NCBI GenBank assembly: GCA_944384855.1
Contig: CALWUY010000050.1
Span: 62,001-126,000, forward strand
Direction: 5' to 3'
Source: an uncultured Clostridia bacterium
GTDB taxonomy: Bacteria; Bacillota; Clostridia; Oscillospirales; Acutalibacteraceae
DNA length: 64,000 nucleotides
Positions 8,137-15,639 of the stretch are shown here, one piece after another. How positions within the stretch are numbered: the stretch's first letter is position 1; each line of letters begins with the position of its first letter. Below the pieces are notes generated by a model that was not told the DNA's origin, searched no databases, and saw nothing but the letters and a program-made list of their open reading frames with translations. Position numbers and translations under genes: made by a program.

Positions 8137-9026
8137 ATGATTTTGATAAATATATAAAACGCAAAGCGGCCGAAGAACAGCCGGACATTCCCGATTCTGT
8201 GAAAAACCGTATAGAACAAACACTTGAAGACTTGCCTGAAAAGGAACCGGTTATAAAACAAATTCATATATTACCCCGTGTCGCAGCATCTGTAGCTTGC
8301 TTTGTTTTTATAATACTATTCCTATTGCCTAATGTGAGCGTAACATACGCACAGGCATTGGAGCAAATTCCCGTAATCGGTGATATTGTTCGGGTAGTAA
8401 CCATCCGTAATTATTTTTATTCCGATGACAGACACCAAATGAATATTGACGTACCGCAAATTGAAGGCGAAAACAGTGAGGCGGCTGATTATATAAATAA
8501 AGATGTAAGCGAGCTTACAACCGCTCTTGTAAACCAGTTTTATAAAGACCTTGAGACTACCCACAATAACGGCTACGGTTCTATGCAAGTTGACTATGAA
8601 ACAATAACAAACACAGACCGTTGGTTTACTCTAAAGCTATCTGTACTCGAAACGGCGGCAAGCAGCAATACTTATTATAAGTTTTATCACATTGATAAAA
8701 AGCAAGGAAAGATTGTCAAACTCGGCGATCTGTTTACCACCGATGATTTTTCGGATGTTCTGGTGTCTGAAATCAAAAAGCAAATGAAAGAGCAAATGGA
8801 AAAAGATGAGAGCATATTATATTGGACTAATGAAAGCGGACTGGGCGAGGATTTTGCTACTGTCAGTGCAGATCATAATTTTTATTGGAACGATAACGGT
8901 GACTTAGTAATTATTTTCGACAAATACGAGGTTGGACCCGGAGTAATGGGAACACCGGAATTTGCTATAGACAAAGATGTAATCCGGGATATTCTGAAAC
9001 CGGAGTTTAAAGATGTTATTTCATAA
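8133..9026 (+). CDS. RsiV-like membrane anti-sigma factor
   Basis: A 297-residue bitopic protein. Residues 1-48 are cytoplasmic and should bind the sigma factor, 49-66 form one membrane helix, and about 67-297 lie outside. The extracellular part starts with YAQALEQIPVIGDIVRVV, a conserved juxtamembrane motif of RsiV-type and related anti-sigma factors. It continues with a DUF3298-like domain (YKFYHIDKKQGKIVKLGDLF; FYWNDNGDLVIIFDKYEVGPG; PEFAIDKD). In B. subtilis RsiV this domain binds lysozyme directly and triggers proteolysis. Here the last gene of the operon, with no clear terminator after it. Lysozyme sensing is inferred from family and context. Confidence 0.8.
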   Translation: MNDFDKYIKRKAAEEQPDIPDSVKNRIEQTLEDLPEKEPVIKQIHILPRVAASVACFVFIILFLLPNVSVTYAQALEQIPVIGDIVRVVTIRNYFYSDDRHQMNIDVPQIEGENSEAADYINKDVSELTTALVNQFYKDLETTHNNGYGSMQVDYETITNTDRWFTLKLSVLETAASSNTYYKFYHIDKKQGKIVKLGDLFTTDDFSDVLVSEIKKQMKEQMEKDESILYWTNESGLGEDFATVSADHNFYWNDNGDLVIIFDKYEVGPGVMGTPEFAIDKDVIRDILKPEFKDVIS

Positions 9027-9080
9027 TATTTAGTTATTTCTTTTATATAGGGCAAGAATCAGAAATTACTTTCAATTCGG

Positions 9081-9109
9081 TTGTATTCTCTTTTGTTTTG
9101 CTGTATAAT
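9081..9109 (+). promoter_or_regulatory. Sigma-A promoter of fucO
   Basis: TTGTAT (9081-9086), 17 bases, TATAAT (9104-9109). Expected start near 9116, which leaves a transcribed leader of about 120 bases before fucO. Confidence 0.75.
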
Positions 9110-9115
9110 AAAGAT

Positions 9116-9238
9116 ATCGGTGCCTGTCCGATAACGTCAATTTCCGCACAGACGAAAATTGGCGGTTAATAGCAGGCAAACATAGAAAAGACCGGCGAAA
9201 GCCGTCTTATATAAAATTTGATTCAAGAGGTGTTTTTT
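9116..9238 (+). promoter_or_regulatory. Structured 5' leader of fucO
   Basis: Three nested or serial helices can be drawn by eye: an outer GCCTG/CAGGC stem, inside it a 9-bp CGTCAATTT/AAATTGGCG stem, then a hairpin closing a GAAA tetraloop (AAGAC-C-GGC with GCCGTCTT, about 9187-9210). The layout suggests a riboswitch or protein-binding leader. It did not match the riboswitch consensus sequences I can recall (c-di-GMP, TPP, SAM, cobalamin, fluoride, ykkC). Confidence 0.4.
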
Positions 9239-10390
9239 ATGGCAAACAGATTTGTTTTAAACGAAACAAGCTATCACGGAAAAGGCGCTATTAAAGAAAT
9301 AGCGGCGGAGGTTACCGGCAGAGGATTTAAAAAATGTTTTGTATGCTCTGATCCCGACCTTATTAAATTCAACGTGACCCAAAAGGTTACCGACATTTTG
9401 GAGGCGGCCGGAATTGCTTATGACATCTATTCAAATATCAAGGCAAATCCCACTGTTGAAAATGTTCAGGCGGGTGTTGAAGCTTTTAAAACTTCGGGAG
9501 CGGACTGCATTATAGCTATAGGCGGCGGATCATCTATGGATACCGCGAAAGCTATAGGAATAATCATTAAAAATCCGGAATTCAGCGACGTTGTCTCGCT
9601 TGAAGGCGTAGCTCCCACGAAGAACAAATGCGTTCCGATAATCGCGGTACCGACGACCGCCGGCACCGCCGCAGAAGTTACAATAAACTATGTAATTACC
9701 GACGCTTCCAAGAGCAGAAAAATGGTTTGCGTTGATGTTCACGATATTCCGGTAGTAGCTGTAGTTGATCCTGATATGATGAGCTCAATGCCCAAGGGGC
9801 TTACCGCCGCCACAGGTATGGACGCTTTGACCCATGCTATTGAAGGATATATTACTGCGGGCGCCTGGGAAATGAGCGATATGTTCCATCTCAAAGCCAT
9901 TGAAATAATTTCCAAAAATCTGCGCGGCGCGGTAGCCAACACTCCTGAAGGCAGGGAAGGCATGGCGCTCGGACAGTATATAGCGGGTATGGGCTTTTCA
10001 AATGTAGGACTTGGTATAGTTCACTCAATGGCGCATCCGTTAGGCGCGGTTTATGATACACCCCACGGTGTCGCCAACGCCATCATTCTGCCGACCGTTA
10101 TGGAATACAATGCCCCCGCGACAGGCGAGAAATACAGAGATATAGCCAAGGCTATGGGAGTCTGCGGAGTTGATGAAATGAGCCTTGAAGACGCAAGGAA
10201 GGCGGCTGTTGACGCGGTCAAAAAGCTGTCAGGCGATGTAGGTATACCTGCGAATCTTAAGGACATTGTAAAACCTGAGGATGTTGATTTTCTTGCGCAA
10301 TCCGCGTATGACGACGCATGCCGTCCCGGCAATCCGAGAGAAACCAGCGTAGCGGAAATCAAGGAGCTTTATCTCTCACTTATGAAATAG
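9239..10390 (+). CDS. fucO: Lactaldehyde reductase (1,2-propanediol oxidoreductase)
   Basis: A 383-residue iron-dependent group III alcohol dehydrogenase that closely follows E. coli FucO throughout (MANRFVLNETSYHGKGA; AIGGGSSMDTAKAIGI; IPTTAGTAAEVTINYVITD; GYITAGAWE). It interconverts L-lactaldehyde and L-1,2-propanediol with NAD(H), the last step of anaerobic fucose and rhamnose use. Metal ligands appear as Asp/His in GMDALTHAIEGY and His in HSMAHPLGAVYDTPHG. ATG 9239 is chosen by AGAGGTG upstream and by matching the FucO N-terminus. The gene is single, with its own promoter, structured leader and terminator. No fucose pathway gene is adjacent, although glycosidases including a rhamnosidase-like gene lie elsewhere in the window. 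Confidence 0.92.
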   Translation: MANRFVLNETSYHGKGAIKEIAAEVTGRGFKKCFVCSDPDLIKFNVTQKVTDILEAAGIAYDIYSNIKANPTVENVQAGVEAFKTSGADCIIAIGGGSSMDTAKAIGIIIKNPEFSDVVSLEGVAPTKNKCVPIIAVPTTAGTAAEVTINYVITDASKSRKMVCVDVHDIPVVAVVDPDMMSSMPKGLTAATGMDALTHAIEGYITAGAWEMSDMFHLKAIEIISKNLRGAVANTPEGREGMALGQYIAGMGFSNVGLGIVHSMAHPLGAVYDTPHGVANAIILPTVMEYNAPATGEKYRDIAKAMGVCGVDEMSLEDARKAAVDAVKKLSGDVGIPANLKDIVKPEDVDFLAQSAYDDACRPGNPRETSVAEIKELYLSLMK

Positions 10391-10439
10391 GCCTTTTTTA
10401 ATCAACAATTTCATTTTATTTTTTGGTATTATAGATTTT

Positions 10440-10473
10440 CAGGCGGCAGGTTAATTCCTGCCGCCTGTTTTTT
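10440..10473 (+). terminator. Rho-independent terminator of fucO
   Basis: An 11-bp GC-rich stem (10440-10450 with 10457-10467) with a 6-base loop, followed by six T. The facing regulator gene ends inside it at 10472. Confidence 0.85.
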
Positions 10474-11179
10474 ATCTGTTCTTTCTGTATTCTTTAGGGA
10501 GCATGCCGGTAACGCTTTTAAACGCCTGAGTAAACTTGCTTTGGCTTTCATATCCGACTTCAAAAGCTATTTCCGCAATAGTTTTATCTGTTTGCACAAG
10601 ATATTCCATAGCTTTTTTTATGCGCAGAATTTTCATATACGCCGCAACCGACTGACCGAAAACAGTTTTAAACACAGTCTTGAATGTGGTCTGATTAATG
10701 TGAAATTTCTTAGACAGTTCTTCTATTGTATAGCGTCTTTTAAGATCGCATACCATAAAATCACGGGCATCGTTGACCGTCTGAACCGCCGAATCATACA
10801 AAAGACTGTCTTCAAACACTTCGTCCGACGGACACTCCACCTCTATCATGTTTTCTATCATCCTGTGAAGTATTTCGGATCTGGGAGTTTTAGCAACTGT
10901 ATAGTAAACTTCTTTTCCTTCTCTGCGGCTTATCACAAGGCCTCCGGTTTTGAGTATTTTAAGATGATGCGATACCGCCGGACTGCTCATTTCAACCAGC
11001 GCCGATATATTGATGACGCATTCTTCGCAATGACATAAAATCCAAAAAATCTGTATTCTTTTGCCGTCGCTCATCAGCTTCAATATCTCGGCAACATTGC
11101 CGAAAGTATCTCCTGACGGTATCTCCGCCTGCAAATGCAGAGACAAATTTCCGTGGTCATGGGGCAGCTTTTTAATCAT
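10472..11179 (-). CDS. Fused ArsR-AraC metal-responsive regulator
   Basis: A 235-residue protein joining two DNA-binding modules. Residues 25-100 are an ArsR/SmtB winged helix (GKRIQIFWILC; ALVEMSSPAVSHHLKILKTGG; VISRREGKEVYYTV). Residues 147-235 are an AraC-type double helix-turn-helix (YTIEELSKKFHINQTTFK; IAEIAFEVGYESQSKFTQAFK; TGMLPKEYRKNR). Cys49, Cys51 and Cys54 (CHCEEC) lie at the alpha-3 metal site of CadC/ArsR proteins, and the N-terminus has HDH. ATG 11179 has AAAGGAGG seven bases upstream. The gene is divergent from the HMA and P-type ATPase genes, so it probably represses or activates metal export in response to a soft metal ion. Confidence 0.85.
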   Translation of the reverse strand: MIKKLPHDHGNLSLHLQAEIPSGDTFGNVAEILKLMSDGKRIQIFWILCHCEECVINISALVEMSSPAVSHHLKILKTGGLVISRREGKEVYYTVAKTPRSEILHRMIENMIEVECPSDEVFEDSLLYDSAVQTVNDARDFMVCDLKRRYTIEELSKKFHINQTTFKTVFKTVFGQSVAAYMKILRIKKAMEYLVQTDKTIAEIAFEVGYESQSKFTQAFKSVTGMLPKEYRKNR

Positions 11180-11201
11180 AACGACCCCTCCTTTGTAATA
11201 T

Positions 11202-11230
11202 ATTGTACCATTCAGAAACTTAAACCGCAA
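11202..11230 (-). promoter_or_regulatory. Promoter of the ArsR-AraC gene
   Basis: Read on the minus strand: TTGCGG (11225-11230), 17 bases, TACAAT (11202-11207), with a TG one base before the -10 (extended -10). Confidence 0.6.
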
Positions 11231-11297
11231 TAAAAAAATAAAAATATTCCGTTTAGAAATCAAAATATTCCGAAAAGAAGGCGTTTGTCCAAACATA

Positions 11298-11326
11298 TTG
11301 ACAATTGTTTAATTGTTTAATATAAT
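11298..11326 (+). promoter_or_regulatory. Strong sigma-A promoter of the metal export genes
   Basis: TTGACA (11298-11303), 17 bases, TATAAT (11321-11326), both consensus. The spacer holds a tandem ATTGTTTA repeat, which may be part of the regulator's site. Confidence 0.8.
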
Positions 11327-11336
11327 ACGCTTGACG

Positions 11337-11354
11337 ATTAAACAAAAGTTTAAT
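11337..11354. promoter_or_regulatory. Candidate ArsR-type operator
   Basis: ATTAAAC-AAAA-GTTTAAT, a perfect 7-bp dyad just downstream of the -10 box, in the expected position for repression of transcription start. The related half-site GTTTAAT also occurs in the promoter spacer. Confidence 0.6.
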
Positions 11355-11378
11355 TGAAACCAAAAGGAGCAAAATATT

Positions 11379-11597
11379 ATGACAAGAAATTACCGGATAG
11401 ATGTCGACTGCGCAAACTGTGCAAATTTAATGGAAGAAGCTGCCAACAAAACCGACGGGGTTAAGTCTGCTGTAGTGAATTTTATGACCCAAAAGATGAC
11501 CATCGAGTTTAACGAAGACAGCGATTCATCGGAAGTTATGAAAAAGGTATATAAAAACTGCAAAAAGATCGAAGATGACTGCATCATCTATTTATGA
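11379..11597 (+). CDS. Stand-alone heavy-metal-associated (HMA) domain protein
   Basis: A 72-residue CopZ-like domain with the metal-binding CxxC at Cys11/Cys14 (DCANCANLMEE) and the family's DGVKSAVVNFMTQKMTIEF strand pattern. The C-terminus adds a further CKKIEDDC pair. It lies between the operator and the P-type ATPase gene. That ATPase lacks its own N-terminal HMA domain, so this small protein likely delivers or senses the metal for it. The exact metal (Cd, Zn, Pb or Cu) is not decided by sequence, although the partner ATPase is of the Cd/Zn type. AAAGGAG precedes the start. Confidence 0.88.
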   Translation: MTRNYRIDVDCANCANLMEEAANKTDGVKSAVVNFMTQKMTIEFNEDSDSSEVMKKVYKNCKKIEDDCIIYL

Positions 11598-11677
11598 CAA
11601 ATTCGGTCGGCATGTCCGGCAATAATGACAAAGAGGCGCCGGGCGTTTGTCATATGACGTATGAGGAGTGATTTAAA

Positions 11678-13561
11678 ATAACCAAAAAGCAAAAAAAAAT
11701 GCTTGCCCGCATTATTGTATCAGCAGCGGCAATGCTTATACTCAACTTTCTTGATATAACCGGAGCGGTACGGTTTATACTATATCTTATACCGTATTTT
11801 ATAATAGGATACGATATCCTTCTGAAAGCCGCAAAAGGTATAGTAAACGGCAGAGTTTTTGATGAAAACTTCCTTATGGCAGTCGCCACTGTCGGAGCAA
11901 TGATACTCGGTCTTGTATCGAATGGTGACTATGTTGAAGCTATAGCCGTTATGCTGTTTTACCAGGTAGGCGAGCTGTTTCAGAGCTACGCGGTGGGGAA
12001 AAGCCGTAAAAACATAAGTGAACTTATGGATATCCGACCTGACTATGCAAATATCGAACAGGACGGACGTCTCGTCAGAGTCGACCCGGACAGTATCGCA
12101 ACAGGCAGCATAATTGTTGTCCAGCCGGGAGAAAAAATCCCTATTGACGGTATTATAGAATCTGGCACCTCATCGCTAAATACAAGCGCGCTTACAGGGG
12201 AAAGTCTGCCGCGCGACGTAAAGACAGGCGATGAAGTAATCAGCGGCTGCATTAATATGACCGGTGTGCTGAAAATCCGCACTACCAAAAAATTCGGTGA
12301 GTCCACGGTTTCTAAAATTCTCGATCTGGTGGAAAATGCCGGTTCCCGCAAATCAAAATCCGAAAACTTCATATCCAAATTTGCAAGGATCTATACTCCG
12401 ATAGTTTGTTACAGCGCCCTTGTATTAGCCGTTATGCCGCCGCTTATATCAACGTTTTTCTTTAAAGCTCCTGCACAGTGGGGAACCTGGGTATACCGCG
12501 CACTGTCTTTTCTGGTAGCAAGCTGTCCCTGCGCTTTGATTGTAAGTATTCCGCTCAGCTTTTTTGCCGGTATCGGCGGTGCCAGCCGGCATGGTATCCT
12601 GATAAAAGGTTCAAATTATCTTGAAGCTCTCTCCAAAACCAACTGCGTTGTTTTTGATAAAACCGGAACACTTACACAGGGCGTGTTTGAGGTAAACGCA
12701 GTTCACCACAATGAAATACCTGAAAACAAGCTTATCGAATATGCTGCTCTCGCCGAAAGCGCTTCTTCCCATCCGATTGCCCTCAGTCTTCAGCGAGCCT
12801 ACGGTTTGGAACTTGACAGGAACCGGGTCAATGATATCGAGGAGATAAGCGGCAACGGAGTAATAGCAAAAGTTGACGGACTTACGGTTGCGGCGGGAAA
12901 TGTAAAACTCATGAAACGGATTGGCGTTGAATATAAAGAATGCCATCGTTCAGGCACAATAATTCACATAGCCATAAACTCAAAATACGCCGGACATATA
13001 GTAATTTCGGATGTTATCAGACCCACTTCCAAAGAAGCTGTACAGCAGTTGAGGAAAACCGGAATAAAAAAGACGGTCATGCTTACGGGAGATACTGACG
13101 CCGCAGCTCGGCAGGTTGCCTCGGCACTCGGAATTGATACTGTTTACAGTGAGCTGCTGCCAGGGGATAAGGTTTCAAAAGTGGAAGAGCTTTTGTCCCG
13201 AAAGACCGGTAAAGGAAAACTGGCCTTTGTAGGTGACGGTATAAACGACGCTCCGGTTTTATCGCGGGCTGACATAGGTATAGCCATGGGAGCCATGGGC
13301 TCAGACGCGGCAATAGAGGCGGCTGATATCGTACTTATGGACGATAACCCGTTAAAGATATCAAAAGCCATAAAGATCTCCCGCAAATGTTTATCCATCG
13401 TGTACCAAAACATAATATTCGCAATAGGAATAAAAATTCTCGCGCTTTTGCTTGTAGCCTTAGGCTTGGCAAATATGTGGATAGCGGTTTTTGCCGATGT
13501 CGGTGTTACTGTTCTGGCAGTGCTTAATTCCACAAGAGCGCTGTTTGTTAAAAAGCTGTGA
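11678..13561 (+). CDS. Heavy-metal translocating P-type ATPase (CadA/ZntA-like)
   Basis: A P1B-type ATPase of about 620-627 residues that exports a soft divalent metal using ATP. Seen in order: actuator loop (ALTGESLPRDV), the membrane metal site CPC in SCPCALIVSIPLS, phosphorylation motif DKTGTLTQG, the SSHPIAL His-Pro motif, GDTDAAARQVA and GDGINDAPVLSRADIGIAMG. CPC plus the late membrane segments fit Zn/Cd/Pb exporters. There is no fused HMA domain; a separate one is encoded upstream. The first ATG is 11699, but GAGGAG lies 30 bases before it. An AUA codon at 11678, nine bases after that ribosome site, begins a Lys-rich leader (x-TKKQKKM) of the kind usual at the N-terminus of these pumps. 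Confidence 0.9.
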   Translation: MTKKQKKMLARIIVSAAAMLILNFLDITGAVRFILYLIPYFIIGYDILLKAAKGIVNGRVFDENFLMAVATVGAMILGLVSNGDYVEAIAVMLFYQVGELFQSYAVGKSRKNISELMDIRPDYANIEQDGRLVRVDPDSIATGSIIVVQPGEKIPIDGIIESGTSSLNTSALTGESLPRDVKTGDEVISGCINMTGVLKIRTTKKFGESTVSKILDLVENAGSRKSKSENFISKFARIYTPIVCYSALVLAVMPPLISTFFFKAPAQWGTWVYRALSFLVASCPCALIVSIPLSFFAGIGGASRHGILIKGSNYLEALSKTNCVVFDKTGTLTQGVFEVNAVHHNEIPENKLIEYAALAESASSHPIALSLQRAYGLELDRNRVNDIEEISGNGVIAKVDGLTVAAGNVKLMKRIGVEYKECHRSGTIIHIAINSKYAGHIVISDVIRPTSKEAVQQLRKTGIKKTVMLTGDTDAAARQVASALGIDTVYSELLPGDKVSKVEELLSRKTGKGKLAFVGDGINDAPVLSRADIGIAMGAMGSDAAIEAADIVLMDDNPLKISKAIKISRKCLSIVYQNIIFAIGIKILALLLVALGLANMWIAVFADVGVTVLAVLNSTRALFVKKL

Positions 13562-13579
13562 TAAATTGCTTTAAACCTA

Positions 13580-13624
13580 AATCTGCGGCAGGTGAGTAAA
13601 ATGACCTGCCGCAGATTTGTTATT
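13580..13624. terminator. Terminator between facing genes
   Basis: A 14-bp perfect stem (13580-13593 with 13604-13617) and a TTGTTATT tail. It lies between the ATPase stop and the converging tlpA-like gene and may serve both. Confidence 0.7.
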
Positions 13625-13650
13625 GTACAGTAAAACCGCCTAAACCTATT

Positions 13651-14238
13651 TTACTGTTTAGTTATCATATCTATTCCCCTTTGAAGTGTGTCGCCGTCAA
13701 TAGCTCCGCTCGCCTGCGCCACGGCATACCCTTCCGCATCAATAAAAAATGTAGTGGGAAGCGCAGTAGCACCGTAGGTTATAGCCGCGTCGGACTCGGT
13801 ATCGTAAAATACCGGGAAATCATATCCCTGCTCTTCTATAAATTCCGAGGCGCTTTTCACCGTCTCGCGCGAACCGTCGGTCATATTTACCATCAGAAAA
13901 TTTATGCTGTCCTTTAGTTCGGTATATTTTTCCTGAAAGTCCGGCATTTCCATTTTGCAGGGACCGCACCAGCTCGCCCAAAAATTAATTACGATTGGTT
14001 TGCCGTTATAATCCGAAAGCTTAACCTCGTCGCCGTTTTTATCGTAAACCGTAAAATCAGGCGCCAAAACTTTGTCACGGTCCTCTGCTGAGTTGCTGTC
14101 ATTATTGTTCTGGGAATTTTGCTCTGCAAGAAGGTCGGGCGAGTTGGTCTTCCCTAACTTAGCATAAAGCAAATACGCTCCTCCTATCAACACAACGAAA
14201 GCAAGCGCCAGTATAAGTATTTTTTTCTTTTTATCCAT
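13651..14238 (-). CDS. TlpA/ResA-like thiol-disulfide oxidoreductase
   Basis: A 195-residue extracytoplasmic thioredoxin. An N-terminal membrane anchor (residues 7-24) is followed by an Asn/Ser/Asp-rich linker and a TlpA/ResA domain with LAPDFTVYDKNGDEVKLSDY, the redox centre WASWCGPCKMEM and the cis-Pro region TALPTTFFIDAEG. It should reduce protein disulfides outside the membrane, with electrons delivered by the CcdA protein encoded just upstream. The pair sits next to metal resistance genes, where reduction of oxidised thiols is useful, but a cytochrome or sporulation role cannot be excluded. No cytochrome c gene is in the window. Confidence 0.9.
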   Translation of the reverse strand: MDKKKKILILALAFVVLIGGAYLLYAKLGKTNSPDLLAEQNSQNNNDSNSAEDRDKVLAPDFTVYDKNGDEVKLSDYNGKPIVINFWASWCGPCKMEMPDFQEKYTELKDSINFLMVNMTDGSRETVKSASEFIEEQGYDFPVFYDTESDAAITYGATALPTTFFIDAEGYAVAQASGAIDGDTLQRGIDMITKQ

Positions 14239-14251
14239 AATCTTCTCCTCT

Positions 14252-14914
14252 TCAGCTAAGCAGCGTAAACATCCTGCCTATCACTCCCGACGCCATTAAA
14301 ACGCCTATTACAATTAACAGCCCTCCGCAGACCGCGTTAATTATGCTGTAATGCCTTTTTATCCAGTCAAAAGCTGATTTTAAGTAATTTATAAGCAGAG
14401 CGCTTAGTATAAACGGTATACCTAATCCCAGCGAATAGGCCAAAAGCATGAATATTCCCTCAACTACATGCCCCTGCTGTGACGCCAGCATTAGCGCGGA
14501 TCCCAAAAACGCTCCTACACAGGGCGTCCAGCTTACCGAAAATACCACTCCGAACAGCATTGCCGCGAAAAAACCCATATTTTCGGTTTTTACCCTGCGG
14601 CTGCCGCCGCTGAACAGATTCAATCTGAATACCCCAAGAAAATTTAAACCGAAAAATATCACTATAACGCCCGAAATTATATTTACGGCAGTCTGGTACT
14701 GCTTAAGCAGCCCCCCGAGAGTGCTGGCAAGCGCTCCGAGCGCTACAAATACCAGCGTAAACCCCGACACGAATCCGAGTGCTCCGCTCACGGTTTTTCT
14801 TAAGCTCCGTTCGCCGCCTCCGGCAAAATATGAAATATATATCGGAAGCATCGGCAGCAGACAGGGCGAAATAAAAGTGATTATACCCTCTAAAAACGAT
14901 ATCACATATTGCAT
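14252..14914 (-). CDS. ccdA: CcdA-type transmembrane thiol reductase
   Basis: A 220-residue membrane protein with six predicted helices, the short CcdA/DsbD-beta form that carries electrons from cytoplasmic thioredoxin to outside partners. The two membrane cysteines are in SPCLLPMLPIYISYF and SWTPCVGAFLGSAL. It overlaps the preceding small gene by 13 bases and is followed 13 bases later by the TlpA-like gene, so the three form one minus-strand operon. The symbol is given by family; the exact electron acceptor is inferred to be the neighbouring TlpA-like protein. Confidence 0.9.
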   Translation of the reverse strand: MQYVISFLEGIITFISPCLLPMLPIYISYFAGGGERSLRKTVSGALGFVSGFTLVFVALGALASTLGGLLKQYQTAVNIISGVIVIFFGLNFLGVFRLNLFSGGSRRVKTENMGFFAAMLFGVVFSVSWTPCVGAFLGSALMLASQQGHVVEGIFMLLAYSLGLGIPFILSALLINYLKSAFDWIKRHYSIINAVCGGLLIVIGVLMASGVIGRMFTLLS

Positions 14915-15114
14915 TTCCCGTCACATCCTTTTCCTATAACACCTGACAGCAATCCTCCTATAAGTCCGAAATATGCCATAGTGACAAACGGATTCGAGGT
15001 AATGGCACAGCTGCCGTCGGGACAGCCGATTAGCATATAATATGCAAAACCGGCAGCGGCGCCCCCTGCGGCAAATAACACCGGACGGATTATTTTTTTT
15101 AATTTCTCGCTCAT
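14902..15114 (-). CDS. Small two-helix membrane protein (DUF6132-like)
   Basis: A 70-residue protein with two membrane segments and conserved Cys/Gly patches: MLIGCPDGSCAITSNPFV between the helices, and KGCDGKCNM at the C-terminus. This matches the DUF6132-type small proteins often found with CcdA and TlpA or with sulfur/thiol transporters. First gene of the operon. Four cysteines suggest redox or metal work together with CcdA. No function is established. Confidence 0.75.
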   Translation of the reverse strand: MSEKLKKIIRPVLFAAGGAAAGFAYYMLIGCPDGSCAITSNPFVTMAYFGLIGGLLSGVIGKGCDGKCNM

Positions 15115-15175
15115 TCCGGATTCTCCGATTCAATTATTTTACCTGTGATCTTGCAAAACTAATTTTTACTTTTTT

Positions 15176-15184
15176 ATTATACCA
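15176..15184 (-). promoter_or_regulatory. Extended -10 promoter of the ccdA operon
   Basis: On the minus strand TGGTATAAT, an extended -10, lies about 60 bases before the first gene. No good -35 was found 17 bases upstream. A GTGA-N5-TCAC dyad is nearby at about 15203-15215. Confidence 0.4.
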
Positions 15185-15260
15185 TTTATTTGCTTTTTCT
15201 TCTGTGATATTGTCACCTAAAAAACTAATTATATTACACCGTGCCGCGCGGTTTAATTTC

Positions 15261-15289
15261 TTGACGGTCAAATTCTGTGATGTTAAAAT
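15261..15289 (+). promoter_or_regulatory. Sigma-A promoter for a 43-residue ORF
   Basis: TTGACG (15261-15266), 17 bases, TAAAAT (15284-15289), pointing to the small gene at 15408. Confidence 0.5.
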
Positions 15290-15407
15290 AAAGTAAACAT
15301 GTAAGATAAAAATTTTTAATTTTTCTAATAATGAAGGATTTCGGATGTTTCAGTCGTATTATTTACAGATTCCCCCCGAGGGATTAATTTTGGGACGGAG
15401 GTCTGTT

Positions 15408-15539
15408 ATGAAAAGGAAAATTTTAGTATGTATTTTAGCCGGTGCGGTAATTTTATTAGTTATGTTGAACGTTCGAAAGGTGTTTTCGGTAACAACGAAG
15501 CAATCGACCGTGATACAAAAAGGCATATGCAGAAAATAA
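15408..15539 (+). CDS. Small single-pass membrane peptide, or remnant
   Basis: A 43-residue ORF with MKRK, one hydrophobic helix (about residues 5-21) and a basic tail. It has a strong GGAGG seven bases before the ATG, a good promoter upstream and a terminator downstream, so it is probably expressed. It could equally be the truncated start of a longer exported protein, since it looks like a signal anchor with nothing after it. No family recognised. Confidence 0.4.
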   Translation: MKRKILVCILAGAVILLVMLNVRKVFSVTTKQSTVIQKGICRK

Positions 15540-15569
15540 ATAAGGCTTTAAATGTTTAAAAATATAAGG

Positions 15570-15612
15570 AAACAGCGCCATCTTTAAAATAATGTTGGCG
15601 CTGTTTTTGCTT
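15570..15612 (+). terminator. Terminator after the 43-residue ORF
   Basis: ACAGCGCCA pairs with TGGCGCTGT around a 15-base loop, followed by TTTTTGCTTTTTT. The converging methyltransferase gene ends 28 bases further on. Confidence 0.7.
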
Positions 15613-15639
15613 TTTTAACAGATACAATATAATGTTAAT

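Noticed and set aside
9116-9238. c-di-GMP riboswitch in the fucO leader
   Set aside because: GCAAAC and GAAA elements occur but not in the order and context of the c-di-GMP-I consensus.
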